A stretch of 64,000 bases of DNA from Pseudomonas sp. UYIF39 (GTDB taxonomy: Bacteria; Pseudomonadota; Gammaproteobacteria; Pseudomonadales; Pseudomonadaceae), in assembly GCF_029963765.1 (NCBI RefSeq), contig NZ_JALBYU010000007.1, forward strand, positions 62,001 to 126,000, read 5' to 3'. The translations under genes and the position numbers were made by a program. Below are positions 8,352-17,817 of the stretch, piece after piece; positions within the stretch are counted from its first letter, which is position 1; each line of letters begins with the position of its first letter. Under the pieces are notes generated by a model, which saw only the letters and a list, made by a program, of their open reading frames with translations, was not told the origin of the DNA and did not search any database.

Positions 8352-9068
8352 TTGAAATCATCCCCTCTAAACGCAGCTGAAAAATTTGATACTTCACGGG
8401 CCAATGAGTACGGACGGCAGAGCCGTATCGCATTAGCTGGGTATGACGCTTGCCAGGATCTTACTGCGTGCATGCTGGCGGCAAGCATCGGCAATGTTCG
8501 CTCCGCGAAAATACTGGTCGTTGGCGCTGGCGGTACGGCTCAGGAGATTATTGCGATGGCAACGCTGGAGCCGACATGGCGCTTCACTGCCGTTGATCCA
8601 TCCGAGCCGATGCTGGAGGCTGCGACGAAGCAGCTGGAGGCAAACAATTTGCTCGAAAGAACAAGTCTGCATCTTGGGCATGTTGAAGACCTGGCAGCGG
8701 ACGAGTCATACGACGCGGCTACCTTGATCGGTGTGCTCCATCATCTCGATGGGGATGTTGCGAAGCGACAAATTTTACGATCCATTCGGGCTCATCTAAA
8801 GCCGGGTGCGCCGCTGATTGTCGCGGGCAATCAATATGCTTATGCCAGCCAACCGTTATTGCTTGCCGCCTGGGGGCAGCGGTGGCGACAGCATGGCGCC
8901 AGCCCGGATGAAGTGAAGGCCAAGTTAGGAAAAATTCTTCAGGGCGCTGACCCGCCACATTCCGAGGCTGCGGTTCAACAATTGATGCATGACTCAGGAT
9001 TCGGAGACGCTACTCGTTTCTTCAGTAGTCTGTTCTGGGGTGCCTGGCTAACGCGTAAGACCATTTAA
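8352..9068 (+). CDS. Class I SAM-dependent methyltransferase
   Basis: A 238-residue protein with a Rossmann SAM-binding domain: motif I KILVVGAGGTAQEI (residues 53-66), acidic FTAVDPSEPML, LGHVEDLAADESYDAATLIGVLHHL, and post-motif LKPGAPLIVAGNQ. The start is TTG 8352, with GGAGAA 8 bases upstream; no better ATG lies nearby. The substrate cannot be told. It stands alone after an AT-rich promoter region (8265-8340). Confidence 0.75.
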   Translation: MKSSPLNAAEKFDTSRANEYGRQSRIALAGYDACQDLTACMLAASIGNVRSAKILVVGAGGTAQEIIAMATLEPTWRFTAVDPSEPMLEAATKQLEANNLLERTSLHLGHVEDLAADESYDAATLIGVLHHLDGDVAKRQILRSIRAHLKPGAPLIVAGNQYAYASQPLLLAAWGQRWRQHGASPDEVKAKLGKILQGADPPHSEAAVQQLMHDSGFGDATRFFSSLFWGAWLTRKTI

Positions 9069-9100
9069 AACGGAACCGATAGTCTGCTCCTGACCGATTC

Positions 9101-9268
9101 TGTTGAAAAAGTCGGCCATGGTTTCCACGGCAGAAAAGTGCGCTCTTGAGATTGAAATCTTTACTTTGAGCAGAGGATTCCGGGCTCAGATTTCGCGTAG
9201 CTGCACGCAAAAAAGGCATTTTCAGTAGTCAGTATGAGGTCAGTCTGGAGGGACCGACTTTTTCAACA
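9101..9268. mobile_element. 168-bp MITE-like element, copy 1
   Basis: A perfect 15-bp inverted terminal repeat (TGTTGAAAAAGTCGG at 9101-9115, its complement at 9254-9268) bounds 168 bases with no gene. A second element of exactly the same length and about 80% similar interior lies at 40001-40168. The flanks GACCGATTC and TTCGGCCGATTGCTGCC are arms of the local intergenic palindrome family, as if the element sits within one. Confidence 0.75.
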
Positions 9269-9381
9269 CATTCGGCCGATTGCTGCCGGCCACGACCAGC
9301 CCTAGGCGCCAAAAAGTGCCCTTCAGGGGGGCGACATGATGGTGATACAAACGCCATTTTTTCCAGATTTACGTACAGAAA

Positions 9382-10314
9382 CTAAAGACTAAAATATTGA
9401 TCTCTTCCACGTTCCTTAGCTATATAGAGCGCTTTATCGGCTTGCGCCAGTAGTACTTTAGACTGGTGCAGTGGACCAAATGTATGAACTGAAAAACCGA
9501 TGCTTATAGTCAAGTAGCCTGTACTGGAAGCGGAGTGCGGTATTCTCAAATCTCGCACTCGTTGACATAGCGACTTGACATACAGAGCGGCCTGGTCTTT
9601 CGCCATGCCGTTGGACAGAATTACAAATTCTTCGCCGCCATACCTGGCTGCAAAGTCAGAGCCTCGCTGGAAGGACTTATTCAAACTATCTGCGACACGT
9701 ATTAGCGCTTCATCGCCAGCTTGATGTCCATAAATATCATTGAATGATTTGAAGTGATCAACATCAATCATGGCGAGAGTCAATGAGTCGCCATTGCGGC
9801 ATGCAATTTTACATTGAATTTCGAACTGCGCATCAAAAAAACGACGATTGTAAATGCCTGTAAGCCCATCTTTTATGGATAATTGCTCGAAGTGCACTTT
9901 CATTTCCTCGAGAGACTGATGCTCCTCGCGAAGTTGCTGCTGTATTATCACTCTAGGTGTTACATCTTTTTGGATTCCAATAAAGTTGGTTACAGCCCCG
10001 CCCTCATCATAAATTGGCGATACACTTAATTCGTTCCAGAACATAGTTCCATCCTTGCGGTAGTTCCGCAAGGTTACGAGGCAGTACTCACCTTTTTTAA
10101 CGGCATTGTGAACAACTTCCAGCTCAGGCTGTTTTCGATCGTTTCCTTGTAGGTATCGACAGTTAATGTTGGTAATTTCTTCGAACGAGTAACCAGTCAT
10201 GCGCTCAAAAGCAGGATTTACAAAAATCAACGGATTGTCGTCGATGCAATTGTCGGAGATGGTAATGCCGTCTCGTGAGTCCATAACCGCTTGCTTAAGA
10301 ATTTCAATCTTCAT
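9382..10314 (-). CDS. LOV-domain diguanylate cyclase (blue-light sensing GGDEF)
   Basis: A 310-residue protein. An N-terminal PAS domain of LOV type (about residues 5-120) has the flavin-adduct motif N51-C52-R-Y-L-Q56, Arg60, Asn84 (LRNYRKDG), Asn94 (FWNELSVSP) and Gln115 (FIGIQKDV): the full set of FMN contacts and the photoreactive Cys. A coiled linker (122-143) leads to a GGDEF domain with D-x-LTGIYNRR, active-site G226-G-E-E-F230, and the inhibitory site R217-x-x-D220. Blue light would be expected to change c-di-GMP synthesis. It is monocistronic, ATG 10314. Light control and cyclase activity are inferred from conserved residues. Confidence 0.9.
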   Translation of the reverse strand: MKIEILKQAVMDSRDGITISDNCIDDNPLIFVNPAFERMTGYSFEEITNINCRYLQGNDRKQPELEVVHNAVKKGEYCLVTLRNYRKDGTMFWNELSVSPIYDEGGAVTNFIGIQKDVTPRVIIQQQLREEHQSLEEMKVHFEQLSIKDGLTGIYNRRFFDAQFEIQCKIACRNGDSLTLAMIDVDHFKSFNDIYGHQAGDEALIRVADSLNKSFQRGSDFAARYGGEEFVILSNGMAKDQAALYVKSLCQRVRDLRIPHSASSTGYLTISIGFSVHTFGPLHQSKVLLAQADKALYIAKERGRDQYFSL

Positions 10315-10621
10315 GTAGAGTCCGCTAGCAGGATCAAAGGGAGGACGCTGTTTTCAAGGGAAATAACATCTAGATATCAAAACTCATCTAATTACTTGAT
10401 TTACAAGTGTAGCTGCTGGAAAAATACAACGTCTGTTTTTCTATACTATTCGATAATGGTCGGGATTGATTTCAGTCAAAAGCTCCGCTGAAATGGCCTT
10501 AGCTGCGCTGAATCGCATCAGAAATGACACTGCATTGGGGCACAATGACGCCAGCGTGTTGAGGGCTTAACCGGTCACTTCTTGCGCGACCGCCTGATGA
10601 CAGGCAGCTTCTGGCCGAGGC

Positions 10622-10770
10622 TGTGTAAAAACGTTTTTCAGCGCGACAGGTACTCAAAACCAGACTGAAAATAGCGCTTCTACGCAAAATCCACATCTGC
10701 TGACGTGCCGATAAATTTCAGATTTAACGTAGATGCGCACACTTCAATTTTGGCGACGCGTTTTTACACA
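10622..10770. mobile_element. 149-bp MITE-like element with TGTGTAAAAACG ends
   Basis: Perfect 12-bp inverted ends (TGTGTAAAAACG at 10622-10633, complement at 10759-10770) bound a 149-base unit without a gene. The flanks are GGCAGCTTCTGGCCGAGGC on the left and CTCTGGGCCAAATGCCGCC on the right, again arms of an intergenic palindrome. It differs from the 168-bp family but sits in the same kind of site. The rest of the gap 10315-11080 shows no recognised gene. Confidence 0.6.
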
Positions 10771-11080
10771 CTCTGGGCCAAATGCCGCCGGTCAGGGCAT
10801 CTACCCAAAGAGGGCGATTCACTTAGCGTCATGCTATGAAGCAACGTCAAACAATCAACGTCAAAAACCCAGTCATTTAGCGAATTCCTCGCACCTGGAA
10901 TTTTTTCATGGTGTGAAGTGTAAAGTGCAAAAGGTGTCCTAGACTACAGGCTTAAATGGTCTGATTTCTTGAATTTTTCACCGCTGCATCTACTGGATTT
11001 TTATATGAATTCAGACAGTATTCAGACGCAGCACTGCCGTTATCGAAAGCCCTCTATCGGCCCAAGAGCGGGATGAAAAT

Positions 11081-12094
11081 ATGAACAGTAGTTCCGTAGC
11101 GGGCTCTCGATTCAGCGTACTTGATGGATGGCGCGGCATGAGCATTTTGCTTGTCTTGGCATGCCACCTGCTACCACTTGGCCCAAAGCCTTGGCAATTT
11201 AATGCCGCGGCAGGCGTTATGGGAATGGCTATATTTTTTACGCTATCGGGTTTCCTGATAACAAATTTTCTGCTCAACAACAGCAGCGTCGTTGATTTTT
11301 TAATCCGCAGAATCTTTCGGGTAGTGCCGCTCGCCTGGTTGTACATGCTTATTGCTTTACCTGTCATGGACAGCACTTCGGATTTCTACATTGCAAACTT
11401 TCTTTTCGTTGCCAACTGGCCGCCTATGTGGCTGGGCAGTGTAAACGGCCACCTATGGAGTTTGTGCATGGAGGTCCAGTTTTACTTCGCCATCGCTTTG
11501 CTGGTCGTTCTGATGAGAAACAAGTGGGTACTGCTTATCCCTGTTCTCTGTATCACCGTCACGATGTACCGAGTCATGAATGATGTCCATGTCGCAATCA
11601 ACACTTATTACCGCATTGATGAAATACTTTCCGGATGCATACTTGCACTGATCTACAACAATAGACTGGGCAACATCCTTGCCAAACTTCCGACACAAAC
11701 GGGGATCGCACAAATATTTTTATTCCTCCTGTTTGTCTTGTCCTGTCATCCCGATGCGGGGTTCATGAACTACTTCCGCCCCTATCTTGCCGCAGCAATG
11801 GTGGGGAGCACGTTACTCAATAGCCGGACACGAGTTGCCCAGCTGCTGAATAATCGGGCTCTATTTTATATCGCCACCATCTCGTACGCTCTCTACGTTG
11901 TTCATCCACTGCTGATACATACTTGGCTGGGTAGCGGAGACACCGTCATAAAATATTTGAAGCGCCCATTGTTGTTCGCCGCCATTTTTCTCACCGCGCA
12001 TATCTCGACTTTCTATTATGAAAAATGGTGGATTGCTTTTGGTAAGAGATTTGCCAAGAAAGTAGCTAGCCAATCTGTTCCATCGACCAGTTGA
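11081..12094 (+). CDS. Acyltransferase-3 family membrane protein
   Basis: A 337-residue protein with about ten hydrophobic segments. It opens with the family signature RFSVLDGWRGMSILLVLACHLLPLG (catalytic His in ACH), followed by GMAIFFTLSGFLITNFLL, RRIFRVVPLAWLYML and NGHLWSLCMEVQFYFA. Members O-acylate sugars or lipids of surface polysaccharides at the inner membrane. A perfect terminator follows at 12148. Other surface-sugar genes (GT2, 2OG oxygenase) lie 3-4 kb away but are not contiguous. Confidence 0.8.
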   Translation: MNSSSVAGSRFSVLDGWRGMSILLVLACHLLPLGPKPWQFNAAAGVMGMAIFFTLSGFLITNFLLNNSSVVDFLIRRIFRVVPLAWLYMLIALPVMDSTSDFYIANFLFVANWPPMWLGSVNGHLWSLCMEVQFYFAIALLVVLMRNKWVLLIPVLCITVTMYRVMNDVHVAINTYYRIDEILSGCILALIYNNRLGNILAKLPTQTGIAQIFLFLLFVLSCHPDAGFMNYFRPYLAAAMVGSTLLNSRTRVAQLLNNRALFYIATISYALYVVHPLLIHTWLGSGDTVIKYLKRPLLFAAIFLTAHISTFYYEKWWIAFGKRFAKKVASQSVPSTS

Positions 12095-12147
12095 ATCCAC
12101 AGTCGATTGCGGTCCTTCGCGACAGAAAGCAAGCAACGGAACAAACG

Positions 12148-12180
12148 AAAACGGGCGCCTTTTCGGGCGCCCGTTTTGTT
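12148..12180 (+). terminator. Rho-independent terminator
   Basis: AAAACGGGCGCC, loop TTTTCG, then GGCGCCCGTTTT: a perfect 12-bp stem with a T-rich tail, 54 bases after the acyltransferase stop. Confidence 0.85.
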
Positions 12181-12337
12181 TAGGGTTGCGTGCTGCGGGG
12201 TTTGGCAGCTTGAACCCAGGCACCCCGTCCGGGGGATTGCGCGGTCACTACCCGTCGAAGAAGTCGAATTGAGCCCCTGCGTGCGGTAGGCTTTGCAGTT
12301 GAGTCTGTTGTACTTCGCTATCAGCCGTTATGGCTGA

Positions 12338-12862
12338 TCAGTACGATTTTTTCGATACCGATGTCCCGGCTTTGCTCAACCCTTTCGTGTTGTGATCGCC
12401 TGGCGTCGAGGTCGAGATTGCTCTGGCTTTGGCCACGCCGCGAGTATCTTTGGAATGGGCGATGCCTGAAGTCGTTGGGCCATGACCGCGATCACTATTG
12501 CGATCGTTGCCGTAGTGGTTTCCGCTTTCACCATGGTCGCGAACAGCTTTGCCGGCATGATCGCTGCTCAGTCCATTGCCGTGGCCGTTACTGTTAGAGC
12601 CGCCGGAGTGATCTGAACCGCTGTGACCGCCGCCTATACCGCCGCCGTGGCCACCGCCATTGCCACCTCCGTTACCTCCCCCGCTACCACCTCCGTTACC
12701 GCCACCACCACCACCACCACCACCACCACCACCACCACCACCACCACCGTCTTTCGCATAGGCGGAGTTCATGATGGACAGGTCAGAAGGGAGTAACGGG
12801 GCGGCGGCAAGCATCAGGGCGCAGGACATTACAGCAACGAGACTCTTATTCTTTAAAAGCAT
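12338..12862 (-). CDS. Secreted glycine-rich low-complexity protein
   Basis: A 174-residue protein: signal peptide (MLLKNKSLVAVMSCALMLAAAPLLP..., cleavage near AYA-KD), then an uninterrupted run of about 17 glycines and a Gly/Asn/His/Ser-rich tail. The DNA for the glycine run is a ccaccaccacc triplet array (about 12700-12748), prone to slippage, so length may vary between strains. No domain is recognised. The next gene on the same strand (13142-13612) is also a Gly/Lys-rich secreted protein. Confidence 0.6.
   Translation of the reverse strand: MLLKNKSLVAVMSCALMLAAAPLLPSDLSIMNSAYAKDGGGGGGGGGGGGGGGGGNGGGSGGGNGGGNGGGHGGGIGGGHSGSDHSGGSNSNGHGNGLSSDHAGKAVRDHGESGNHYGNDRNSDRGHGPTTSGIAHSKDTRGVAKARAISTSTPGDHNTKGLSKAGTSVSKKSY
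12700..12748. repeat. Triplet microsatellite inside the Gly-rich gene
   Basis: A near-perfect run of (CCA/ACC)n encodes polyglycine on the minus strand. Triplet units keep the frame when they slip. Confidence 0.8.
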
Positions 12863-13141
12863 GATTGCTTCCGTAGGGTTGGTTGATATCGCGAGAGTTA
12901 TGACGCTTTAAGCCCCAGACAGTTCAAGTCCTGCGACAGACGGAATGCACTGTGCACTGCCCAAATTGGCAGCTGCCAGCGCTAGCGTGCAGCGCTCCGG
13001 GCTCATTCAGCGCCCGCCCGTGTCGTACGAGGGGCGACGTAGATTGGGTTACGCCGATTGCCCCCTGTTCGGCAGCAGCTCGGCAATTTCATGGGCAGCC
13101 GCCTCAGAACGGCCTTCAAATGGGCATATGGATCATGCCCA

Positions 13142-13612
13142 TTAATCAAAAGCACCGTTGAGCACTTCGTAGATGAGCCCGGTTGCCAGCGCGACCAATA
13201 TCAAGTCGGTACCAACTTGCTGCCAGTCATACCCATCATAATGAGGCAGCCTGCCGATTAACCGGCCGTCCAGTTTTTTGGCAATCCCGGGTGGAAGCGG
13301 CTTACCTCGTGCGAGGTTCTTTTGAATGCCGGGTGGCAAGGCAGGTCCGGGGCTCCAGTAGTCCCGATACCCGCCAATAATCCCAAGAACGCTTCCGCGA
13401 TTGATGCTTGGGCCATTATCCCAATCGCCGCCCCCGGAGTTTTTGCCTTTGCCTCCCTGACCTCCCTGGTTGCCATGAACCTGGCTGTTTTGCGAGTTTC
13501 CCTTGCCGTTTCCCTGGCCCTTTCCATTACCGGGATCGGCCAATGCAGTCACTGAACCGGAAACCAGCGCAAGACATGTAATAGCTGCAATCAATGAGCG
13601 AGATCTGAGCAT
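13142..13612 (-). CDS. CigR/RcnB-like secreted protein
   Basis: A 156-residue protein from ATG 13612, chosen because AAGGAA lies 9 bases upstream and it begins a clear signal peptide (MLRSRSLIAAITCLALVSGSVTALA). The frame is open further upstream but without support. The mature part is Gly/Lys/Asn-rich, then LPPGIQKNLARGKPLPPGIAKKLDGRLIGRLPHYDGYDW, the repeated LPPGI motif of CigR-type antivirulence regulators and RcnB relatives. A hydrophobic stretch (DLILVALATGLIYEVL) ends the protein. In Pseudomonas these are periplasmic or envelope proteins of unclear role. Confidence 0.7.
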   Translation of the reverse strand: MLRSRSLIAAITCLALVSGSVTALADPGNGKGQGNGKGNSQNSQVHGNQGGQGGKGKNSGGGDWDNGPSINRGSVLGIIGGYRDYWSPGPALPPGIQKNLARGKPLPPGIAKKLDGRLIGRLPHYDGYDWQQVGTDLILVALATGLIYEVLNGAFD

Positions 13613-13734
13613 GAGTCGTTCCTTCAGGGTGGCGGGACATCTCTGTAATTTAGACGCTATCGACGATGTTGGTTCCATGTCCTCCCATCGACACCCAAGA
13701 CCCACGATTCCGGCTCAATTACATGGAGTAAAAG

Positions 13735-15043
13735 TGAATCCCTTTGACCCCTCGTTTTCTTGACCACTACCGCAAGGCTGACCGAATCATGCTGGGCCTG
13801 ATCTGGCTGTTGTCCCTCTTCGCTTTGAGTCTGGCTTACTGGCACAACACGTTTATTCAGGCGTTTTTGGTGGGTGGCGGCACGCGGTTGATGCGGTGTT
13901 GCGTGGGCATTGGCTTGATGGTCATGGCTGCGTTGCATATCAATCAGGCCGAGGGCGTCATTGAATCCCACTTCGGTATTTTCGCGTTGCTGGCGGTGCT
14001 GACTTTTTATCGCGACTGGCTACCGATTCTAGTCGCCGTTGCCACGATCGCCGTTCATCACGTGGTCTTCCATGCGCTGCAACACCAGGGTTTTCCGGTC
14101 TACATCCCAGCTCGCCGACGATGCTGGCAAGGGAGACAAGGCCACGGTGCATGTATCGCTCGCGGATCGTTTCGATCAATTCCTGATGCAGATTACCGCC
14201 CTGGTTGACGGGGTCGTTAGCGACTCTCACGGCTTGGGTGAGCTGGGCCAGGAGCTTGCCAAGGCGAGCAATACACTGGAAAAAGGGGCCAAGCATCAGC
14301 TGACGGAAATTGCCCAGATGACGGGTTCGATGCAACGCATGGGCGACGCGATGGGGCATATTGCCGTTCACGTAGAACATGCCGTTGAGCATGCCGGCCA
14401 GGCCAGCGTGCAAATCACCCGAGGACAGGAAAGTGTGAACCGCGCGCAGCAGGAAATCACTCAGTTGGCGCCTCGCCTGAAATGCACCCACTCAACCGTG
14501 CAGGTGCTGGCGGGACAGGCGGAGCAAATCGGTACTGTCCTGGAGGACATCAGCAGTATTGCTGACCAAACCAACCTGCTGGCCCTCAACGCCGCCATCG
14601 AAGCCGCTCGCGCCGGCGAGCAAGGCCGAGGCTTTGCCGTTGTGGCCGACGAAGTGCGCAACCTGGCGCAGCGCACCGCCCTCTCCACGAAGGAAATCAG
14701 AACAATCATCGAGGCCTTGCAAAAAAGCAGCCGCAAAGCCGTCGAGGCCATGTATGACAGCTGTGAAGGCGTGGAGCGCTGTGTCGAAGACAGTCAGCTG
14801 GCGGCCGCTATGTTGCAGGCGGTGGGCAGCGACATCTCGCATATCGATGAACTCAATGGGCGCATTGTCGCCACCACCCGCGAACAATCCACGGCAAGCC
14901 GTGAAGTTGTCGGGCGCTTGCAGTCTGTGCAGACCATCGCGCAAAACACGTCACACGATGTCGAAACCCTTGCCCTGAGCAGCCAGCGCTTGCCCCCCAT
15001 CGCCGTTCGCCTGGATGCACTGGGCCGCACGTTTCATCAGTAA
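13735..15043 (+). pseudogene. Methyl-accepting chemotaxis protein with internal deletion and frameshift
   Basis: GTG 13735 (GGAG upstream) opens an N-terminal membrane domain (RIMLGLIWLLSLFALSLAYWH...[17 protein letters not shown]). From about 14100 this frame becomes meaningless and stops at 14208. A second frame (from about 14100 to TAA 15041-15043) carries [23 protein letters not shown] and a nearly complete signalling domain with the hairpin core [20 protein letters not shown] and [17 protein letters not shown]. The remaining membrane helices and HAMP region between the two are missing, so a deletion joined the parts out of frame. Confidence 0.85.
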
Positions 15044-15366
15044 GGCTCAATGCGCAGTAGCCGTTGGTGCCACGGTAACTACGGCAATGGCTGTACTTAG
15101 CCAGGTTGCGCATACGAGAGATAGCTAGCGGGGGGACGCGTAACAAATTAAGTCGCGAACGTTTACCTACAGCGCAGATCCTTATACGATGACGCCCGCA
15201 TAATTCGCCCTCCATCAGGCAGAGTAAGCTATGGTTATATTTGACGAAGCGGCTTAACAAATTGTGTTTTATAGTCAAGCAAATATTGCACAGACAAATA
15301 AGCGAAAACTGTATACATGTTCAATTATTCCTACAATAACATGCAGCATCATTGGACACCTGAACG
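15044..15366. other. AT-rich intergenic region without a gene
   Basis: No convincing coding sequence. AT content rises from about 15240 on, and the next two genes (15367-17063) are also AT-richer than their neighbours, consistent with an acquired block. Confidence 0.5.
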
Positions 15367-16176
15367 ATGAATAACACTAGTTTCCTGGCTGACAACTCCA
15401 AAACCTTCAGCATAGTTATAGTCAATTACAAAACACCAGAAATCACCAAGATATGCTTAGACTTATTGCACCAGCATTTCGGCAGCCACGGCGTCCCAAT
15501 ATGGGTAGTTGACAACTATTCCGCCGATGAAAGCACTGAGTATTTACGAACGCTTGACTGGATAAATTTAATCGAGCGCTCTGTTTCCGAGCCCGAGCCT
15601 GGGCATATCGCGCATGGCAAAGCACTTGACCTGGTTTTGGAGCGAGTTGAAACTGATTATTTATTTCTAATGCACACCGACACATTTGTTTTCGATAAAA
15701 ATGTTTTCCCGATGATGCTGAATAAATGCTTAAAAAACAAAAAAATCGTAGCCGTCGGCTGCGTTGAACAATTAAACCGTGGCACCACGAGAACACTTTG
15801 GCGTTTTAGCTCACGACTATTCAAACACCATTTCAGACGTCTGAAAATCTCCATGGGATTACGTTCCAGAGAACCAAAACCGTACAGAGAAGTCTACTTG
15901 AAGAGTTTCTGTACATTGTGGAACTGCAAACTTATCAAACAGCACAACATGCATTTTTTGATGGATGATCGCGTGCCAGGCTACACCCTCCAAGACCGCA
16001 TGACCGAGCTTGGCTATGTCGTCGAAATGTTATCACCGCGTAAAATCTTCAGTTATCTGGATCACATCCAGTCCGGCACTGTTGCAGCGGCTGGCGGCTA
16101 TGAAAAGACTCATAGACGAACCAAAATGTACAACGACATTCTTAAGCGCCTGAAAAAAGAAGAAAGCAAAATTTAA
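15367..16176 (+). CDS. Family 2 glycosyltransferase
   Basis: A 269-residue GT-A protein: FSIVIVNYKTPEITKICLDLL (residues 14-34), WVVDNYSADES, and the DxD-like LMHTDTFVF, then VAVGCVEQLNRG. No membrane segment is present. It should transfer a sugar from a nucleotide-sugar donor to a surface glycan or protein. It is followed 83 bases later by a 2OG-Fe(II) oxygenase, likely one transcript. Lysine/asparagine-rich codon use and low GC suggest transfer. Confidence 0.75.
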   Translation: MNNTSFLADNSKTFSIVIVNYKTPEITKICLDLLHQHFGSHGVPIWVVDNYSADESTEYLRTLDWINLIERSVSEPEPGHIAHGKALDLVLERVETDYLFLMHTDTFVFDKNVFPMMLNKCLKNKKIVAVGCVEQLNRGTTRTLWRFSSRLFKHHFRRLKISMGLRSREPKPYREVYLKSFCTLWNCKLIKQHNMHFLMDDRVPGYTLQDRMTELGYVVEMLSPRKIFSYLDHIQSGTVAAAGGYEKTHRRTKMYNDILKRLKKEESKI

Positions 16177-16259
16177 GCGACGAAGAGACACAACGAGCAG
16201 TGCGCTGGACGCTGCTTGAAGTCACCAAAACGTCTTTATATCAAGTTATTGGAGCGGTA

Positions 16260-17063
16260 ATGGCACCCATCACTCAAGCACTACCTATGACCCTCTCCCC
16301 GGAGCTTGATTTCGACCAGAACGCCGCCAGCGCCATGGGTCACTCATTGGCAAGTGGCTATATTCAGGCCACGCCATTTCCGCACATCGTCATCGACAAC
16401 TTCCTGGATGAAGAGCTGATTGCCAGTATCTGCTCGCACTTCCCAATCGAACCAACCAACAACGAAATGCTCTATGAGCGCGGCTATAAAGGTCAACTAA
16501 AACGTCAAATCAGTCCCAACGAATGCACCCCCTATTTGAAGACTATTTTCAACGCCTTCAACTCAGCCCCCATGTTGCAGTTTCTTGAAAAGCTCACAGG
16601 CATTGAAGGTTTGATACCCGACCCCTACTTTGCTGGTGGCGGCTTGCATGAAACGAAAAGTGGTGGTTTCCTGGGGGTACACTCGGACTTCAGACTCAAC
16701 AAAAAGCTTAATGTTGAGCGCAGACTGAATATCATCATTTATCTGAATGAGGACTGGCGAGAGGAATACGGCGGCAACCTTGAACTTTGGGATGTCGACA
16801 TGAAGACCTGCCTTAAAAAAGTCCTGCCCATTTACAATCGTTGTGTCATTTTCAACACAGACAAAGACAGCAATCATGGGCACCCAGAGCCTTTATCAAC
16901 TCCAGAGCACATCACACGCAGGTCTATAGCGCTTTATTACTACACCGCAGGGACCATGGTGATCGATCCCGCACAAAGAAATAAAACCCACTACAAGCCA
17001 AGGCCCAAAGATCGTTTAAGCCTAAAATACTACTTGGGCAAACTAATCAAGAAGAAAAACTAA
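16260..17063 (+). CDS. 2OG-Fe(II) oxygenase (prolyl-4-hydroxylase-like)
   Basis: A 267-residue double-stranded beta-helix protein. Iron ligands H141-x-D143 (GVHSDFRL) and a distal His in NHGHPEPL (206 or 208), with R221 (RRSIALYYY) for 2-oxoglutarate. Start ATG 16260 has GGAG 5 bases ahead; GTG 16200 is in frame but lacks an RBS. Such enzymes hydroxylate proteins or sugars and often accompany glycosyltransferases in surface-glycan loci, as here. The substrate is unknown. Confidence 0.78.
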   Translation: MAPITQALPMTLSPELDFDQNAASAMGHSLASGYIQATPFPHIVIDNFLDEELIASICSHFPIEPTNNEMLYERGYKGQLKRQISPNECTPYLKTIFNAFNSAPMLQFLEKLTGIEGLIPDPYFAGGGLHETKSGGFLGVHSDFRLNKKLNVERRLNIIIYLNEDWREEYGGNLELWDVDMKTCLKKVLPIYNRCVIFNTDKDSNHGHPEPLSTPEHITRRSIALYYYTAGTMVIDPAQRNKTHYKPRPKDRLSLKYYLGKLIKKKN

Positions 17064-17216
17064 ACTACGAAACGCCTTAAGCAGGGTTTCTCTTTCAGCG
17101 AAGAATGGGAACCTTTGGTCAGTCATCCGCATATCACGGTTCAGACCATGCTTTTGACTGTATGGAACGGACCAACAGGCGGATCGGGGTCGTCAGTACC
17201 GACCCCAAATGGCCTC

Positions 17217-17528
17217 TCAGCACGCCCACGTTTGCCCGAGCGTCTCCAGACCGGCCTTTTGCAGATCCTGCGCGCTCATCACAATACGGAATTTGCAGCT
17301 GGCGTTGAAATTGAGAAAAAAGGGCTCCGCCAATGCGGGAATGTCGGAGGGGTCTTGTACGTCGACCACAAAGATCCCACCACGCTTGCCATCCTGCTCG
17401 GTAAAGTACGCCGCCTCCGGTTTGATGCTGGTCAGGATGCGCTCAATAACCTCGCCCACCTTCCCGGCTTTGACAAGGGAGTTGAAGGGTTCATTAGGGC
17501 ACTCGACCATCAGTAACATCCTCATCAT
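17217..17528 (-). CDS. Conserved small protein, often called panthothenate synthetase by error
   Basis: A 103-residue protein: MMRMLLMVECPNEPFNSLVKAGKVGEVIERIL...EAAYFTEQDGKRGGIFVVDVQDPSDIPALAEPFFLNFNASCKFRIVMSAQDLQKAGL. I recognise it as a family of small single-domain, ferredoxin-like-fold proteins whose database name is not supported by biochemistry. It is isolated on the minus strand. The function is unknown. Confidence 0.65.
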   Translation of the reverse strand: MMRMLLMVECPNEPFNSLVKAGKVGEVIERILTSIKPEAAYFTEQDGKRGGIFVVDVQDPSDIPALAEPFFLNFNASCKFRIVMSAQDLQKAGLETLGQTWAC

Positions 17529-17817
17529 TCAATCCTCTGTTCGACTTGCAACCTTGTAGTGTCTTCAAGAATAGCGAAGCGTGAGCCAACTCTCGTGCCG
17601 GGCTACGGACGGTCATGAAACATGGCGATTTCGGGCGGCTAAAAGCGCTAACCCAAGGATCATCCTGGCCGGATCGACTTCAGGCTTTTCGCACGAACAA
17701 TTTGGCCAAAAGCGGTCAATTTCGCTCCATTTCGTTTACCCTCACAAAGCGCCATGCAGCAATCAGCTTGCTGCCTGGCGTATCTACATTTTTGCCTTAA
17801 TGCACCGGAGAATTTTC

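Noticed and set aside
10733..10942. Short plus-strand frame overlapping the 149-bp element
   Set aside because: Runs through the element's right terminal repeat and palindrome arm; no homology or ribosome-binding site.
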